From contig NZ_FMYB01000004.1 of NCBI RefSeq assembly GCF_900104155.1, positions 102,645-166,644 of the forward strand: a stretch of 64,000 nt of DNA, written 5' to 3'. The stretch is from Butyrivibrio sp. INlla16. Lineage in GTDB: Bacteria > Bacillota > Clostridia > Lachnospirales > Lachnospiraceae. Below, in pieces: positions 17,424 to 26,241 of this stretch (the first letter of the stretch is position 1; each line of letters begins with the position of its first letter). The position numbers were made by a program, and so were the translations under genes. The notes beneath the pieces were generated by a model that did not search any database, had not been told where the DNA came from, and saw only the letters and a program-made list of their open reading frames with translations.

Positions 17424-18188
17424 TTACGATATCTGACCTCCGGATATAATATCGTGATCCGCGAGCACGCGGCTCAAAGCTTCCTCATCCGCTACTATAC
17501 TCACATTATTGTGAAGCTGTAAGATGGATGCGGGAACCGCCGGTGTTATCGGACCAAACAATGACTCATAAAGGGCATCCGCTTTTCTCTCTCCTGAGGC
17601 GATGAGCAGGATGCTTTTTGCTTGCATTATATTCTTTATTCCCATGGAATATGCATATCTGGGGACGTCTCTCTCCGATATAAAAAACCTGGCATTTGCC
17701 TTGATTGTATTCTCGGTAAGAGCCACGCAGTGAGTAGTTTTGTCAAATGAGATTCCGGGTTCGTTAAACCCAATATGGCCATTACTTCCTATTCCAAGTA
17801 GCTGTAAATCAATTCCACCGCATTCATTTATGACGTTGTCATATCGATTGCACTCTTTTTCGGAATCCTCTTCGCGGCCATTAGGAATATTGGTGTTTTC
17901 CTGTTTGATATTAATATGATCAAACAGATTGGTGTGCATAAAGTGATAATAACTCTGCTCATCCTCAGGGCTGAGTCCCTTGTATTCATCGAGGTTTATC
18001 GTCTTCACCTCCGAAAAATCAAGGTCACCCTTTTTATACCAATCGATGAGTTGTTTATAAGTCCCGATGGGAGATGAACCGGTTGCAAGGCCAAGAACCG
18101 CATCCGGCTTCATGATTACCTGCGCAGAGATAATATTCGCAGCTTTTCTACTCAGGTCATTATAATCTTTTGCTCTGTAGATTCTCAT
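17424..18188 (-). CDS. nagB: Glucosamine-6-phosphate deaminase
   Basis: NagB converts glucosamine 6-phosphate to fructose 6-phosphate and ammonia, feeding amino-sugar carbon into glycolysis. It is 254 residues from the ATG at 18188; GAGGGGG sits 6 bases upstream, whereas the longer frame five codons earlier has no ribosome site. Motifs: LGLATGSSPIGTYKQL (phosphate loop), NLDEYKGL with the catalytic Asp, and LGIGSNGHIGFNEPG (family signature with the catalytic His). No nagA is adjacent. A strong terminator separates it from the upstream isomerase gene, so it has its own promoter. Confidence 0.95.
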   Translation of the reverse strand: MRIYRAKDYNDLSRKAANIISAQVIMKPDAVLGLATGSSPIGTYKQLIDWYKKGDLDFSEVKTINLDEYKGLSPEDEQSYYHFMHTNLFDHINIKQENTNIPNGREEDSEKECNRYDNVINECGGIDLQLLGIGSNGHIGFNEPGISFDKTTHCVALTENTIKANARFFISERDVPRYAYSMGIKNIMQAKSILLIASGERKADALYESLFGPITPAVPASILQLHNNVSIVADEEALSRVLADHDIISGGQIS

Positions 18189-18258
18189 GCATAACCCCCT
18201 CATTATTTGGCATTAGCATTTTCATTTCTGCTTCCATTATAAATCTGTTTTCACGCAT

Positions 18259-18300
18259 AAAAAAGCCGCAGATGCGTACCTTATGGTAAACATCTGCGGC
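18259..18300 (-). terminator. Strong terminator of the isomerase gene
   Basis: GCCGCAGATG (complement of 18291-18300) pairs perfectly with CATCTGCGGC (complement of 18265-18274), with an inner TACC/GGTA stem, and is followed by TTTTTT (complement of 18259-18264). It is a canonical intrinsic terminator. Confidence 0.93.
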
Positions 18301-18331
18301 CTATTATTTTTCCTAAATAATCACTTAGTAA

Positions 18332-19810
18332 TTAAGCGAAAGGGTTCTCTGTAGGATAAGGAAGTGATGCAGGCTGGTTGTAGCCGATTACTTCTGCTCC
18401 AACATACTTGAATACCTCGAAGAGTGCCTTTCCGAAGTGACCGAATGCTACTGCACCGTGATGAGGGAAGTTGTGCTGGATAAGAATGTGTCTGTAGAAT
18501 CTTCCCATCTCCGGAATAGCGAATACACCGATACCACCGAAGGATCTTGTAGGAACATTGAGAACCTCACCCTGTGCAACGTATGCCTTAAGGTGGTTAT
18601 CAGATGTGCTCTGAAGTCTGTAGAATGTGATGTTGCCGGGAGCGATATCACCTTCAAGTGTTCCCTGTGTAACTTCCTCAGGAAGGTTTCTAGCCATGAT
18701 TCTCTGGAACTTCATCTCGCAGCTAGCAAGCTTGCTTGTGCAAGTATTTCCACAGTGGAAGCCCATGAATGTATCTGTGTGCTTGTAGTCGAACTTGCCC
18801 TTGATGGACTCTTCGTACATATCAGCAGGTACAGAGTTGTTGATATCAAGAAGTGTTACAGCGTCATCAGAGATGCATGTTCCGATGAACTCTGAGATTG
18901 CACCGTAGATATCTACTTCGCAGGATACCGGAATTCCGCGGCCTGTAAGTCTTGAGTTTACATAGCAGGGAACGAATCCGAACTGAGTCTGGAATGCAGG
19001 CCAGCACTTACCGGCGATACATACAAACTTCTTGCCGCCTCTGTGCTCCTCGATCCAGTCAAGAAGTGTAAGCTCATACTGAGCAAGCTTAGCAAGGATT
19101 TCAGGCTTCTTGTTGCCTGCGCCAAGATCCTTCTCCATGTCTGCAACAACTTCAGGAATTCTCTTGTCATCAGCGTGCTTGTTGAAGCTCTCGAAAAGAT
19201 CAAGCTCTGAGTTCTCTTCGATCTCTGCACCCATGTTGTAGATCTGCTGAATAGGTGCGTTACAAGCAAGGAAGTTCATCGGACGAGGACCAAAGCTGAT
19301 AACCTTGAGCTCTGAAAGTCCGTAAAGTGCTCTTGCGATCGGAACGAACTCGTTGATCATCTTAGCGCACTCATCTGCTGTTCCAACAGGATATTCAGGA
19401 ATATATGCCTTTACATTGCGAAGGTGAAGGTTGTAGCTTGCGTTAAGCATTCCGCAGTAAGCATCTCCTCTGCCGTCGATAAGGTCATTCTGTGACTCCT
19501 CTGCTGCTGCGCAGAACATTACAGGACCACCGAACTTCTCAGCAAGAAGTGTCTCGGAAATCTCGGGACCGAAATTACCAAGATATACGCAAAGTGCGTT
19601 ACAGCCTGCCTTCTTAACATCCTCAAGAGCCTCAAGTGTCTGAGTCTCGCTCTCGATGATGCAAACAGGGCACTCATAAATGTCGTCTTTGTTGTAAAGC
19701 TTTGTGTAGCTCTCTACAAGAGCCTTTCTACGATTGATTGCAAGTGATGCCGGGAAACAGTCACGGCTTACTGCAACTATACCAATTTTAGCCTGGGGAA
19801 TGTTATTCAT
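18332..19810 (-). CDS. L-fucose/L-arabinose isomerase family protein
   Basis: A 492-residue sugar isomerase-like protein of the fucose/arabinose isomerase fold, which interconverts aldoses and ketoses at a Mn2+ site. Recognisable segments: N-terminal KIGIVAVSRDCFP, CVYLGNFGPE, a central FVCIAGKCWPAFQTQFGF, SCEVDIYGAISEFIG with the likely metal-binding Glu, and HCGNTCTSKL. It is about 100 residues shorter than FucI and only loosely similar to AraA, so the substrate is unknown. No kinase or aldolase is adjacent. Its promoter carries an operator shared with the neighbouring DUF4867-lacI promoter, which marks it as a target of that LacI regulator. Confidence 0.85.
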   Translation of the reverse strand: MNNIPQAKIGIVAVSRDCFPASLAINRRKALVESYTKLYNKDDIYECPVCIIESETQTLEALEDVKKAGCNALCVYLGNFGPEISETLLAEKFGGPVMFCAAAEESQNDLIDGRGDAYCGMLNASYNLHLRNVKAYIPEYPVGTADECAKMINEFVPIARALYGLSELKVISFGPRPMNFLACNAPIQQIYNMGAEIEENSELDLFESFNKHADDKRIPEVVADMEKDLGAGNKKPEILAKLAQYELTLLDWIEEHRGGKKFVCIAGKCWPAFQTQFGFVPCYVNSRLTGRGIPVSCEVDIYGAISEFIGTCISDDAVTLLDINNSVPADMYEESIKGKFDYKHTDTFMGFHCGNTCTSKLASCEMKFQRIMARNLPEEVTQGTLEGDIAPGNITFYRLQSTSDNHLKAYVAQGEVLNVPTRSFGGIGVFAIPEMGRFYRHILIQHNFPHHGAVAFGHFGKALFEVFKYVGAEVIGYNQPASLPYPTENPFA

Positions 19811-19852
19811 CCTTAAATCCTCCTACCCTTAAAATAATTGTTTTTGTTAAAA

Positions 19853-19870
19853 TGTGTGTACGTTCACACA
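19853..19870. promoter_or_regulatory. LacI-type operator at the isomerase promoter
   Basis: The near-palindrome TGTGTGTACGTTCACACA matches its own complement at 16 of 18 positions and has the central CG typical of LacI/GalR operators. It starts 7 bases past the -10 box on the minus strand, so it covers the start of transcription. The 12-base core TGTGTGTACGTT recurs exactly at the DUF4867-lacI promoter. Confidence 0.8.
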
Positions 19871-19877
19871 CTCCTAA

Positions 19878-19906
19878 ATCATAAGTTTTGGTGCCTTTTT
19901 TGTCAA
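19878..19906 (-). promoter_or_regulatory. Consensus sigma-A promoter of the isomerase gene
   Basis: TTGACA (complement of 19901-19906), a 17-base spacer and TATGAT (complement of 19878-19883): a perfect -35 and a 5-of-6 -10. The start of transcription falls inside the operator at 19853-19870, the arrangement expected for repression. Confidence 0.85.
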
Positions 19907-19958
19907 CGGGGCATATTTCACAGAAATAAAGACAAAAATCTGTTAACTATTCCTCCTG

Positions 19959-20002
19959 CCTTCCCCCTCTGGGGGAAGGTGGCGCGTAGCGCCGGATGAG
20001 GG
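19959..20002. repeat. Dispersed double-hairpin repeat copy B
   Basis: CCTTCCCCC/GGGGGAAGG (19959-19967 with 19971-19979), then GGCGC/GCGCC (19981-19985 with 19989-19993), then GGATGAGGG. The same modular order (GGGGAAGG hairpin, small hairpin of variable sequence, GGATGAGGG) is present at 32363 and 33643. This copy lies immediately past the lacI stop codon and could end or stabilise that transcript. Confidence 0.75.
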
Positions 20003-20003
20003 T

Positions 20004-21032
20004 CTACAAATTCTGTTCAATATGTATACTCAGCTCCGTATAATTCACCTTCTTAGGCACTGTGCCATACGCCAGATAATTAAACAGAATCTCCAGCGAG
20101 AGTTTACCCTGCTTCTCGGGCTCCTGACAGATCGTCGCGGTTATCATTCCCTTGTGGAACATCTCATACTGCACCGCTACAAGGTCATTCGTGATAATCC
20201 TTATTTTTCTCTGCGGATCCTCTGCTGCGATAAGCCTGCAGATATCGTAATCCCTCGGGTTGATGACATAAACCACGTTGGTCTCGGGATACTTAATAAG
20301 CATCTCTCTGACTGCCCGCTTGTTCTCCTCTCGGTCAAGGGATATGCTCCACTTTCCGAGAAGCTCCATATCGGGATAGCGCGAGTTCATCTCATTTGAG
20401 AAGCCTCTGATACGCTCAGTTGCACTCTCCTTGATGCTGTCGTACTCCGTAAAGAAGCATACCTTTGCATCCTCTCCTCCGGCCATTGCAGAAAGTCCTG
20501 CCGCAAGCCTTCCGGAAGCGATATAGTCACAGCCCACATAGGCCAGATGCTCTACGCCGTCAAGTCTGCTGTTGTAGAAAACCAGTGGTATGTCACGCTT
20601 TTTCTGTTCTTCAATTATCAGATCATTTACGGGAGAAGTGGTGCCTGTTATGCAAACACCATCATACTCTCCGATTGTTTTCTTAAGCGATTTTAACAGG
20701 CTCGCCTCTTCCTTCGCGCTGTCAGGATACTCGACTATATCCGTTGTTGCAGCATAGGCTTCCAGGGATTTTGCCTTTTTCTCGGCACTCTCCCTCACCG
20801 GAATAAAAAACGGGCTGTACTGTGTCTTGGGAATCATAAAAAGAAACTTTAGCTTCTTTTTCCTGACTGCAAGTCCCTGTGCCACACGGTTGGGTTCGTA
20901 GTGGAGTTCCTCGCACGCTTTCTCAACGCGTTCTCTGGTCTCCTGCTTGACGTAGCCTCTGTTGTGAAGCACGCGGTCGACAGTACCGATTGAGACACCG
21001 GCCTGCTTCGCTATTTCAGTTATCGTTGCCAT
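20004..21032 (-). CDS. LacI family transcriptional regulator
   Basis: A 342-residue repressor-type protein with an N-terminal LacI helix-turn-helix (ITEIAKQAGVSIGTVDRVLH, residues 3-22) and a periplasmic-binding-protein-like effector domain. The GTVDRVLHNRG variant of the recognition helix and the AQGLAVRKK hinge are typical of the branch that binds sugars such as ribose or arabinose analogues. It starts 7 bases after the DUF4867 stop, so the two are co-transcribed. A 12-base operator core occurs at both this operon's promoter and the isomerase promoter, so I infer autoregulation plus control of the isomerase. Confidence 0.92.
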   Translation of the reverse strand: MATITEIAKQAGVSIGTVDRVLHNRGYVKQETRERVEKACEELHYEPNRVAQGLAVRKKKLKFLFMIPKTQYSPFFIPVRESAEKKAKSLEAYAATTDIVEYPDSAKEEASLLKSLKKTIGEYDGVCITGTTSPVNDLIIEEQKKRDIPLVFYNSRLDGVEHLAYVGCDYIASGRLAAGLSAMAGGEDAKVCFFTEYDSIKESATERIRGFSNEMNSRYPDMELLGKWSISLDREENKRAVREMLIKYPETNVVYVINPRDYDICRLIAAEDPQRKIRIITNDLVAVQYEMFHKGMITATICQEPEKQGKLSLEILFNYLAYGTVPKKVNYTELSIHIEQNL

Positions 21033-21039
21033 TTTCCCC

Positions 21040-21675
21040 TCAGATGAGTCCTGCGATATCGATGTTCTCTCCTGTTATGCCTTCGTATGCACCGTCAGCG
21101 ATCTCAGAAGCATCCTTGTGTGCAAGAAGCCACTTATTTGTAGCGAAAAGTGTTCTGTCATCAAGGTTCTTGCCTGCTGTTTCGGTAGTTCCTACGTTTG
21201 TTCCCTTTGGAAGTGCGATGAGAACCTTGAAGCCCTTGGAAGCATCTGCGTGGCAGGGTGCATAGTGAAGAGTTGAAGCATAAACCTCAACAAGCACACC
21301 CTTAGGGCACTTGAATGCTACAACCTTTGAAGAATCAAGCATGCCGTCCTCGATGTCACTGAGCTTAGCAAGAAGAAGGATGAAATCCTCTGTTCCAAGG
21401 TTGAACTCGCTGTCTCTGTGGTACTCCATGCAGTTCATCTTTGTGTTGTGTCCGTTGCAGTAACCAAACTGGAAGGGCATGCCGCCGAAAAGGCTTGTGC
21501 CAAGATCCTTGGTATCTGCTGTAGCCATGAGCTTAGGCTCCTCAGCCACATAAACAACACCCTCCGGACAAGGTGTGTCATTCTCAAGTGTCTTAAGAAT
21601 TTCAGCTACGCTGTATCCCTCAACAACTCTGCCGTACTCTTTGAACTCTCTGTCTGTTACGTTTTTGATTACCAT
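21040..21675 (-). CDS. DUF4867 family protein
   Basis: A 211-residue soluble protein of the DUF4867 family, with cupin-like character (GYCNGHNTKMNCMEYHRDSEFN early, ILLLAKLSDI centrally, GVLVEVYASTLHYAPCHA with possible metal-binding His/Glu residues). Function is not established; family members occur beside sugar-utilisation genes. It is the first gene of the operon with the LacI regulator. Co-regulation with the fucose/arabinose isomerase-like enzyme suggests a role in the same sugar pathway, for example as a small isomerase or mutarotase. That is inference. Confidence 0.82.
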   Translation of the reverse strand: MVIKNVTDREFKEYGRVVEGYSVAEILKTLENDTPCPEGVVYVAEEPKLMATADTKDLGTSLFGGMPFQFGYCNGHNTKMNCMEYHRDSEFNLGTEDFILLLAKLSDIEDGMLDSSKVVAFKCPKGVLVEVYASTLHYAPCHADASKGFKVLIALPKGTNVGTTETAGKNLDDRTLFATNKWLLAHKDASEIADGAYEGITGENIDIAGLI

Positions 21676-21743
21676 TTTTCTCCTACCTTTCTTTATTGTT
21701 ATTGTGCTTTGTTTTTCTCATAACCAACTAACGAATTACGTTT

Positions 21744-21761
21744 TCCGTTAACGTACACACA
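21744..21761. promoter_or_regulatory. Second LacI-type operator (half-conserved)
   Basis: AACGTACACACA (21750-21761) is the exact complement of the TGTGTGTACGTT core at 19853-19864; the other half is degenerate (TCCGTT). It abuts the -10 box of the DUF4867-lacI promoter, again at the expected start of transcription. The poorer half-site suggests weaker repression of the regulator's own operon. Confidence 0.7.
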
Positions 21762-21789
21762 TTATAGGTGAAAAGATGGTGTTGTTCAA
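21761..21789 (-). promoter_or_regulatory. Sigma-A promoter of the DUF4867-lacI operon
   Basis: TTGAAC (complement of 21784-21789), a 17-base spacer and a perfect TATAAT (complement of 21761-21766). The leader to the DUF4867 ATG is about 80 bases long and contains TAGGAG near the start codon. Confidence 0.8.
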
Positions 21790-21838
21790 TTATCAGATTT
21801 ATACAAAAATTCATTGCTCTTTTTTCGCTATTTCCCTA

Positions 21839-21872
21839 GAAAAAAAGCAGGATGCGTTTTTGCACCCTGCTT
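21839..21872 (-). terminator. Rho-independent terminator of the M3 peptidase gene
   Basis: On the minus strand AAGCAGG (complement of 21866-21872) pairs with CCTGCTT (complement of 21845-21851) around an A-rich loop with a further TGC/GCA pairing, followed by a run of T (complement of 21840-21846). Confidence 0.85.
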
Positions 21873-21902
21873 AATAACCTTTATCCTTATGCCGGCAAAT
21901 TT

Positions 21903-23582
21903 TTATTCAAGCCCCAACTCTTTCTGCAGATACTCTGCAGCTTCTTTTATAACATCCTCTGAAAATGCAGGTTTAAGATCAAGGGCGGATATAGCATCAA
22001 AGTAATCCATGCTCCCTCCGATCCGGCCAAGCTTCATAAATATATCCGTTCCTTTTCTCTTATCCTTCTCAAACTCATTGGCAATATAGATCGCAGATAA
22101 ATCGCTTATGGAATATGAGATCAGGTATCTTGGAAGGCCTATAGCCTCTACATTTCTATAGAGTCCCGCTCCCTTATCAAGAAGCTTTGGATGCATTTGG
22201 ACTACGCCGGGTCTATAGAGTCTTGTGAGCTCATTGAATTTATCTATGCGCTCCTGCACACTTGCTTCCGGACATCTATATAAAAATGTTTCAAATTCAT
22301 GAAATAAACAATACCCTGCAATTTCATCAAGAACTGACGTCAGATGACCTTTTCTGTACTTATCAGCATCCTCACCGAAAAACTTCTCTGCGTAATAATG
22401 AGATATAAATTCCATGGACTTGGATGGTATCTCCACCAAATCCTGCACAGGATCCTGAAGCTCCTGGGGCTCCAGCGAATCCATTGACAGCATGGTCTGC
22501 ATAGCATGACCGCTTTCATGTATCAGATCATTAACACTTTCGGCATCATCAAGAAAGTTTCCGTAAATAAAAGGAACTCTCATTTCGGGTATCCCTACAG
22601 TGAACGCCAGCCCTGTTATCCTGGTATCCGTCGACTTAATATCAACATAGCCGTTCTCATTCATTTTTCTGAAAGTATCGCCAAGTACAGAATCCATATC
22701 ATCATACATTTCCTGTACCTTTTCTCTTATGAACTTCTCATCTCCAAGCGGTTTTGCATTTCCGTCAGCAAAGAATATGTCACTGTCATAGGACGTAAAC
22801 TCTGAAAGTCCCAGCTCTTTTTGTAATTTCTTATTACTCTTTTCCAAAACAGGAAGTATATATTTCTTTACATTGTCGCAAAACTCTTGGAGCTCATCCT
22901 CTCCATAAGAAAATCTTCCTCGCGAAATATTCTCATAATCAAGATAATTCTTAAATCCATTAGCCTTTGCAAGCTTATCCCTTACTTCAACTAACTCTCC
23001 TATGAGCTCACCGAATCTCTCACCATTCTCAGCAAAAGCTTTTTCCACGGAATAGCGGGCATTATGTCTAACCTCTGTGTCGGGGGATTTTTTCTTGTAT
23101 CCTATTTGAGATGCGGAAACCATCTCCCCGTTATATTCATACTTAAGTTCAGACAGACATTTGTGGAGCTCAGTCACAAGCTCGTTTTCTCTGATCAGGA
23201 ATTCCTCGCCCGCTTCATACAACTTTTTTTCATTTAACTGTTTCTTTATCAGAAAGGCTCCGTATTTTTCTTCAAAGGCCTCGCGATATGCACTGTTTTC
23301 GACAACTTCGTAAATTCTCTGTTCACCTGCTACAGCCATTTTTCCGAAAACATATGCCTTCTCTGCATTATTCTCCTCATCAGTCCCGTCAAGATAACTT
23401 CTGATGTTAAGAATCAGAGCCATGGTGGCACTATGAGCAACTACCTTCTGATATTCTTTGTATACCTCGTCGAATTCTTCAAAGCTCTCCCCGTTTTTTG
23501 CTGCTGTGACTGCCTGACCGATTTTAGCCTCCAACAAATCAAAATCCGGTCTCTCATACTGAATCTCATCAAACCTTTTCAT
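21903..23582 (-). CDS. pepF: M3 family oligoendopeptidase
   Basis: A cytoplasmic zinc metallopeptidase that trims short peptides. It is 559 residues from the ATG at 23582, which has AAGGAGA 8-9 bases upstream; the longer frame 13 codons earlier lacks a ribosome site. The zinc motif HESGH in NDLIHESGHAMQT lies near residue 356, with the downstream Glu-rich EIPSKSMEFISHYYAEKFF providing the third ligand. C-terminal LPRYLISYSISDLSA is also family-typical. It belongs to the shorter pepF-like clade common in Clostridia. It lies 62 bases after the MATE gene on the same strand, and is followed by a strong terminator. Confidence 0.93.
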   Translation of the reverse strand: MKRFDEIQYERPDFDLLEAKIGQAVTAAKNGESFEEFDEVYKEYQKVVAHSATMALILNIRSYLDGTDEENNAEKAYVFGKMAVAGEQRIYEVVENSAYREAFEEKYGAFLIKKQLNEKKLYEAGEEFLIRENELVTELHKCLSELKYEYNGEMVSASQIGYKKKSPDTEVRHNARYSVEKAFAENGERFGELIGELVEVRDKLAKANGFKNYLDYENISRGRFSYGEDELQEFCDNVKKYILPVLEKSNKKLQKELGLSEFTSYDSDIFFADGNAKPLGDEKFIREKVQEMYDDMDSVLGDTFRKMNENGYVDIKSTDTRITGLAFTVGIPEMRVPFIYGNFLDDAESVNDLIHESGHAMQTMLSMDSLEPQELQDPVQDLVEIPSKSMEFISHYYAEKFFGEDADKYRKGHLTSVLDEIAGYCLFHEFETFLYRCPEASVQERIDKFNELTRLYRPGVVQMHPKLLDKGAGLYRNVEAIGLPRYLISYSISDLSAIYIANEFEKDKRKGTDIFMKLGRIGGSMDYFDAISALDLKPAFSEDVIKEAAEYLQKELGLE

Positions 23583-23644
23583 CCCCAAAATCTCCTTCGT
23601 TTTTGTCCCCTCTTTTATCAAAAATAAGCTTCTTATCAGTCAGC

Positions 23645-25006
23645 TTATTTGATTTCCCTCGTAATATTCTTAATCCATCCCTTGCTCATATAATGATGGA
23701 TTGCAAACGGCATCTTGGCAAATTCATCCGTACACATAAGAATATAAACCGTAAGCGGCGGAAGCTTCAACACAAATGCGCTGATCAGTCCAAGCGGAAC
23801 CGCAAACGCCCACATACAGGTGATGTCCAGTACCATTCCGTACTTGGAATCGCCGCCGCACCTGAAGAGCGACGCTATGAGCACGGTATTTATAATCTGT
23901 CCCATCTGATAGACCACGTTTATGTACAGCATTATTCTCAGATAATGCGCTGCGGTAGCGGATATCTTCACAAGTCCCGGCACAAATGGACTTATTGCAA
24001 AAAGCACGGCTCCCGAAACAATGCCCGATAATATGGTAACTCTCAAAATTGAAGAGGCATCTTTTTCCGCGTCCTTCAGACGATTTTCTCCAATCTCTTT
24101 TCCTAGCATAATTGATGCCGCACCGGATATTCCAAAGCCCACTACGGTAACCAGATCTCTAGCCACGGAGACCACGGAGTTTGCAGCCACGATGTCGGAA
24201 CCGAGATGTCCCATGATGATGGAGTTCATGTTAAAAGCAAGTCCCCACATCGCATCATTTATAAATGCAGGAAGTGAATACTTTCCGAAATCCACGATAA
24301 GAGCCCTGGGTATTCTGAACATGTTAAACACATTCTTCGGAAGCTCTTTTTGCCTGAAGAAATCAATGATACAGACAGTCAGTCCGATTCCCCAGGATAT
24401 CGAAGTTGCAAGCGCTGCTCCAGCTATGCCCATCTGCGGAAACGGTCCTATTCCGAAAATCAAAAGCGCATTAAGAATAACGTTTATAATCAGCGTCGAT
24501 GCTGAGAGGATTGTGGAAAAAAGTACCCTCTCACAGCTTTTCAAAATAGTAAGAAACGGTTGGGCGATTCCGAGGAATATGTAGGAAGCCGCGGCATATC
24601 TAAGATAAATTGCTCCGGCATCAATCAGTTCAGGCACATTCGTCCACACCCTGATGACGTGATATGGGAAGAAAAATGCCAGAATAGCCACATTCACAGT
24701 CACGACAAGCGAGATAATAAGGCCTATTCCGAGTATCTTGGAGATGACCTTCATATCCCTTTTTCCCCAGTACTGGGCTGCCAAAATTGTCAGCGCAGAA
24801 TTGAGTCCAAAAAACAGGACATTTAATAAGAACATCACCTGCCCCGCAAGGCTAGATGCCGATATAGAAGTCTGGTCAACTCTTCCAAGCATGACAACAT
24901 CTGCCATACTCACCGCTGACGCTATTAAGTTTTGCATTACGATCGGGATTACAAGTCTGAAAAGTTCGCGATAGAATCCCTGTCTTGCTGAGATTATCTT
25001 TTTCAT
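23645..25006 (-). CDS. MATE family efflux transporter
   Basis: A complete 453-residue carrier with twelve predicted helices in two halves. It has a conserved N-terminal LVIPIVMQNLIASAVSMADVVMLGRV segment, AAQYWGKRD after helix 2-3, GAALATSISWGIGL midway and a second-half MLGKEIGENRLKDAEKDA loop that mirrors the first half. Its substrate (drug, organic cation or metabolite) is unknown. It is upstream of pepF on the same strand; co-transcription is possible. The ribosome site (ACAGGAA, about 16 bases upstream) is weak. Confidence 0.9.
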   Translation of the reverse strand: MKKIISARQGFYRELFRLVIPIVMQNLIASAVSMADVVMLGRVDQTSISASSLAGQVMFLLNVLFFGLNSALTILAAQYWGKRDMKVISKILGIGLIISLVVTVNVAILAFFFPYHVIRVWTNVPELIDAGAIYLRYAAASYIFLGIAQPFLTILKSCERVLFSTILSASTLIINVILNALLIFGIGPFPQMGIAGAALATSISWGIGLTVCIIDFFRQKELPKNVFNMFRIPRALIVDFGKYSLPAFINDAMWGLAFNMNSIIMGHLGSDIVAANSVVSVARDLVTVVGFGISGAASIMLGKEIGENRLKDAEKDASSILRVTILSGIVSGAVLFAISPFVPGLVKISATAAHYLRIMLYINVVYQMGQIINTVLIASLFRCGGDSKYGMVLDITCMWAFAVPLGLISAFVLKLPPLTVYILMCTDEFAKMPFAIHHYMSKGWIKNITREIK

Positions 25007-25345
25007 AGTAAAAAGTGTCTGTATTCCTGTTTATTTCAGTCGTCTTTCATAATTCTGTTATGCAATTTTAGTTGCACTTAATTTTATCGTATATAAAAAC
25101 TCAAATCCATTATTTACATTTCTAAATTTATATGATATTGTATTGAACGTTTCAAGGATATTCATCCAAGTATTCCATTTTGGTTTTGATGATTTGTTTG
25201 AAAGATTTTGCTTATGAAGGGATCCATTTTTATACTTATTTGCTGTTGTTGTAGCATTTTCATATAAAAGCTTACGAGAATACTATCTACTTAGGTCTAA
25301 AGTGAAATTTTCTGCAGGGCAGCTAGTTTTACAGAAAGGATCACA
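25007..25345. other. AT-rich intergenic region
   Basis: Divergent region between the MATE gene and the nuclease-like gene, about 70% A+T. I see no convincing open reading frame, hairpin or full consensus promoter. The plus-strand gene's ribosome site (AGAAAGGAT) is at its right edge, so it must contain a promoter for each flanking gene. Confidence 0.5.
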
Positions 25346-26122
25346 ATGACTGATTATTTTTATTTGAGAAAAGAGCAACTTGAAAAGCTGCTTAGTAAGT
25401 ATGAATTAGAAGTAAATAAACTTCCCGACGGGACGCTTGCCATATACAACAATGGAACGCGATGCTATCACCACACTAAAACCGAGGAAGGAAAAAGCAC
25501 ACGTTCCTATATCCCAAAAGAAAACTATGATTTAGTTCGAAAACTTGCAAGAAAAACACTATTACTCGACAACATCCGCGATGCCAAAAACGAACTAGCT
25601 GCAATCAAAGCATATCTTAAGGTGCGTAAGAAATGCAGATATAACAATATTCTTTCTAAGGATTCACCATATTTACAATTTCTTTCACCTCAATTTGCCT
25701 GGCTGGATGATGATGGCTATGAATCAAATCCCAATCATCCCGAAGCACTTATTATAAAAGCCCCTAAGGGGCAATTTGTCCGCTCAAAGTCAGAAGCCAT
25801 TATAGCTTATGCTTTATTTGAGAATCATCTTTCTTATCAATATGAGGCAAAGCAGATAATTGACAATATTATTGTATATCCTGACTTTTCTATCAGACAT
25901 CCTGGTAATGGAAAGACTTATATATGGGAGCATTTTGGACTTGCAGATCAAACAACCTACCAGAATAGCATGACTTCTAAGATCAGGAATTACATAAACG
26001 CTGGATATGTGCCAGGTGATAATCTTATCTTAACCTTTGAAACCAAGGATTGCCCTCTTGATATAAGCTATGTTCACACACTGATCCAATATCACTTTGG
26101 GCCTTTTGAAAACAGAATTTAG
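25346..26122 (+). CDS. Orphan PD-(D/E)XK nuclease-like protein
   Basis: A 258-residue soluble protein. The N-terminal third holds a possible coiled coil (about 60-95). The C-terminal half resembles a restriction-endonuclease-like fold: VRSKSEAIIAYAL (E150 in a helix), NIIVYPDFSI (D180) and YIWEHFG (E195, with His where Lys is usual), followed by TTYQNSMTSKIRNY. No methyltransferase, recognition subunit or helicase is adjacent, so it is not an obvious restriction system. AGAAAGGATCAC precedes the ATG. The flanks are AT-rich and repeat-bearing, unlike the neighbouring genes, which could mean recent acquisition. Fold assignment is by motif only. Confidence 0.6.
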   Translation: MTDYFYLRKEQLEKLLSKYELEVNKLPDGTLAIYNNGTRCYHHTKTEEGKSTRSYIPKENYDLVRKLARKTLLLDNIRDAKNELAAIKAYLKVRKKCRYNNILSKDSPYLQFLSPQFAWLDDDGYESNPNHPEALIIKAPKGQFVRSKSEAIIAYALFENHLSYQYEAKQIIDNIIVYPDFSIRHPGNGKTYIWEHFGLADQTTYQNSMTSKIRNYINAGYVPGDNLILTFETKDCPLDISYVHTLIQYHFGPFENRI

Positions 26123-26241
26123 AACGAGCTTTCTTTGTATGCTGGATGGATTTTATTTTCTGTATTTTAATTTCTGCATTTTGATTTTTGTATTTTTCTC
26201 TTTGGAACTGCCTATTTTCGCAATATGCTTGATTTATCAGT

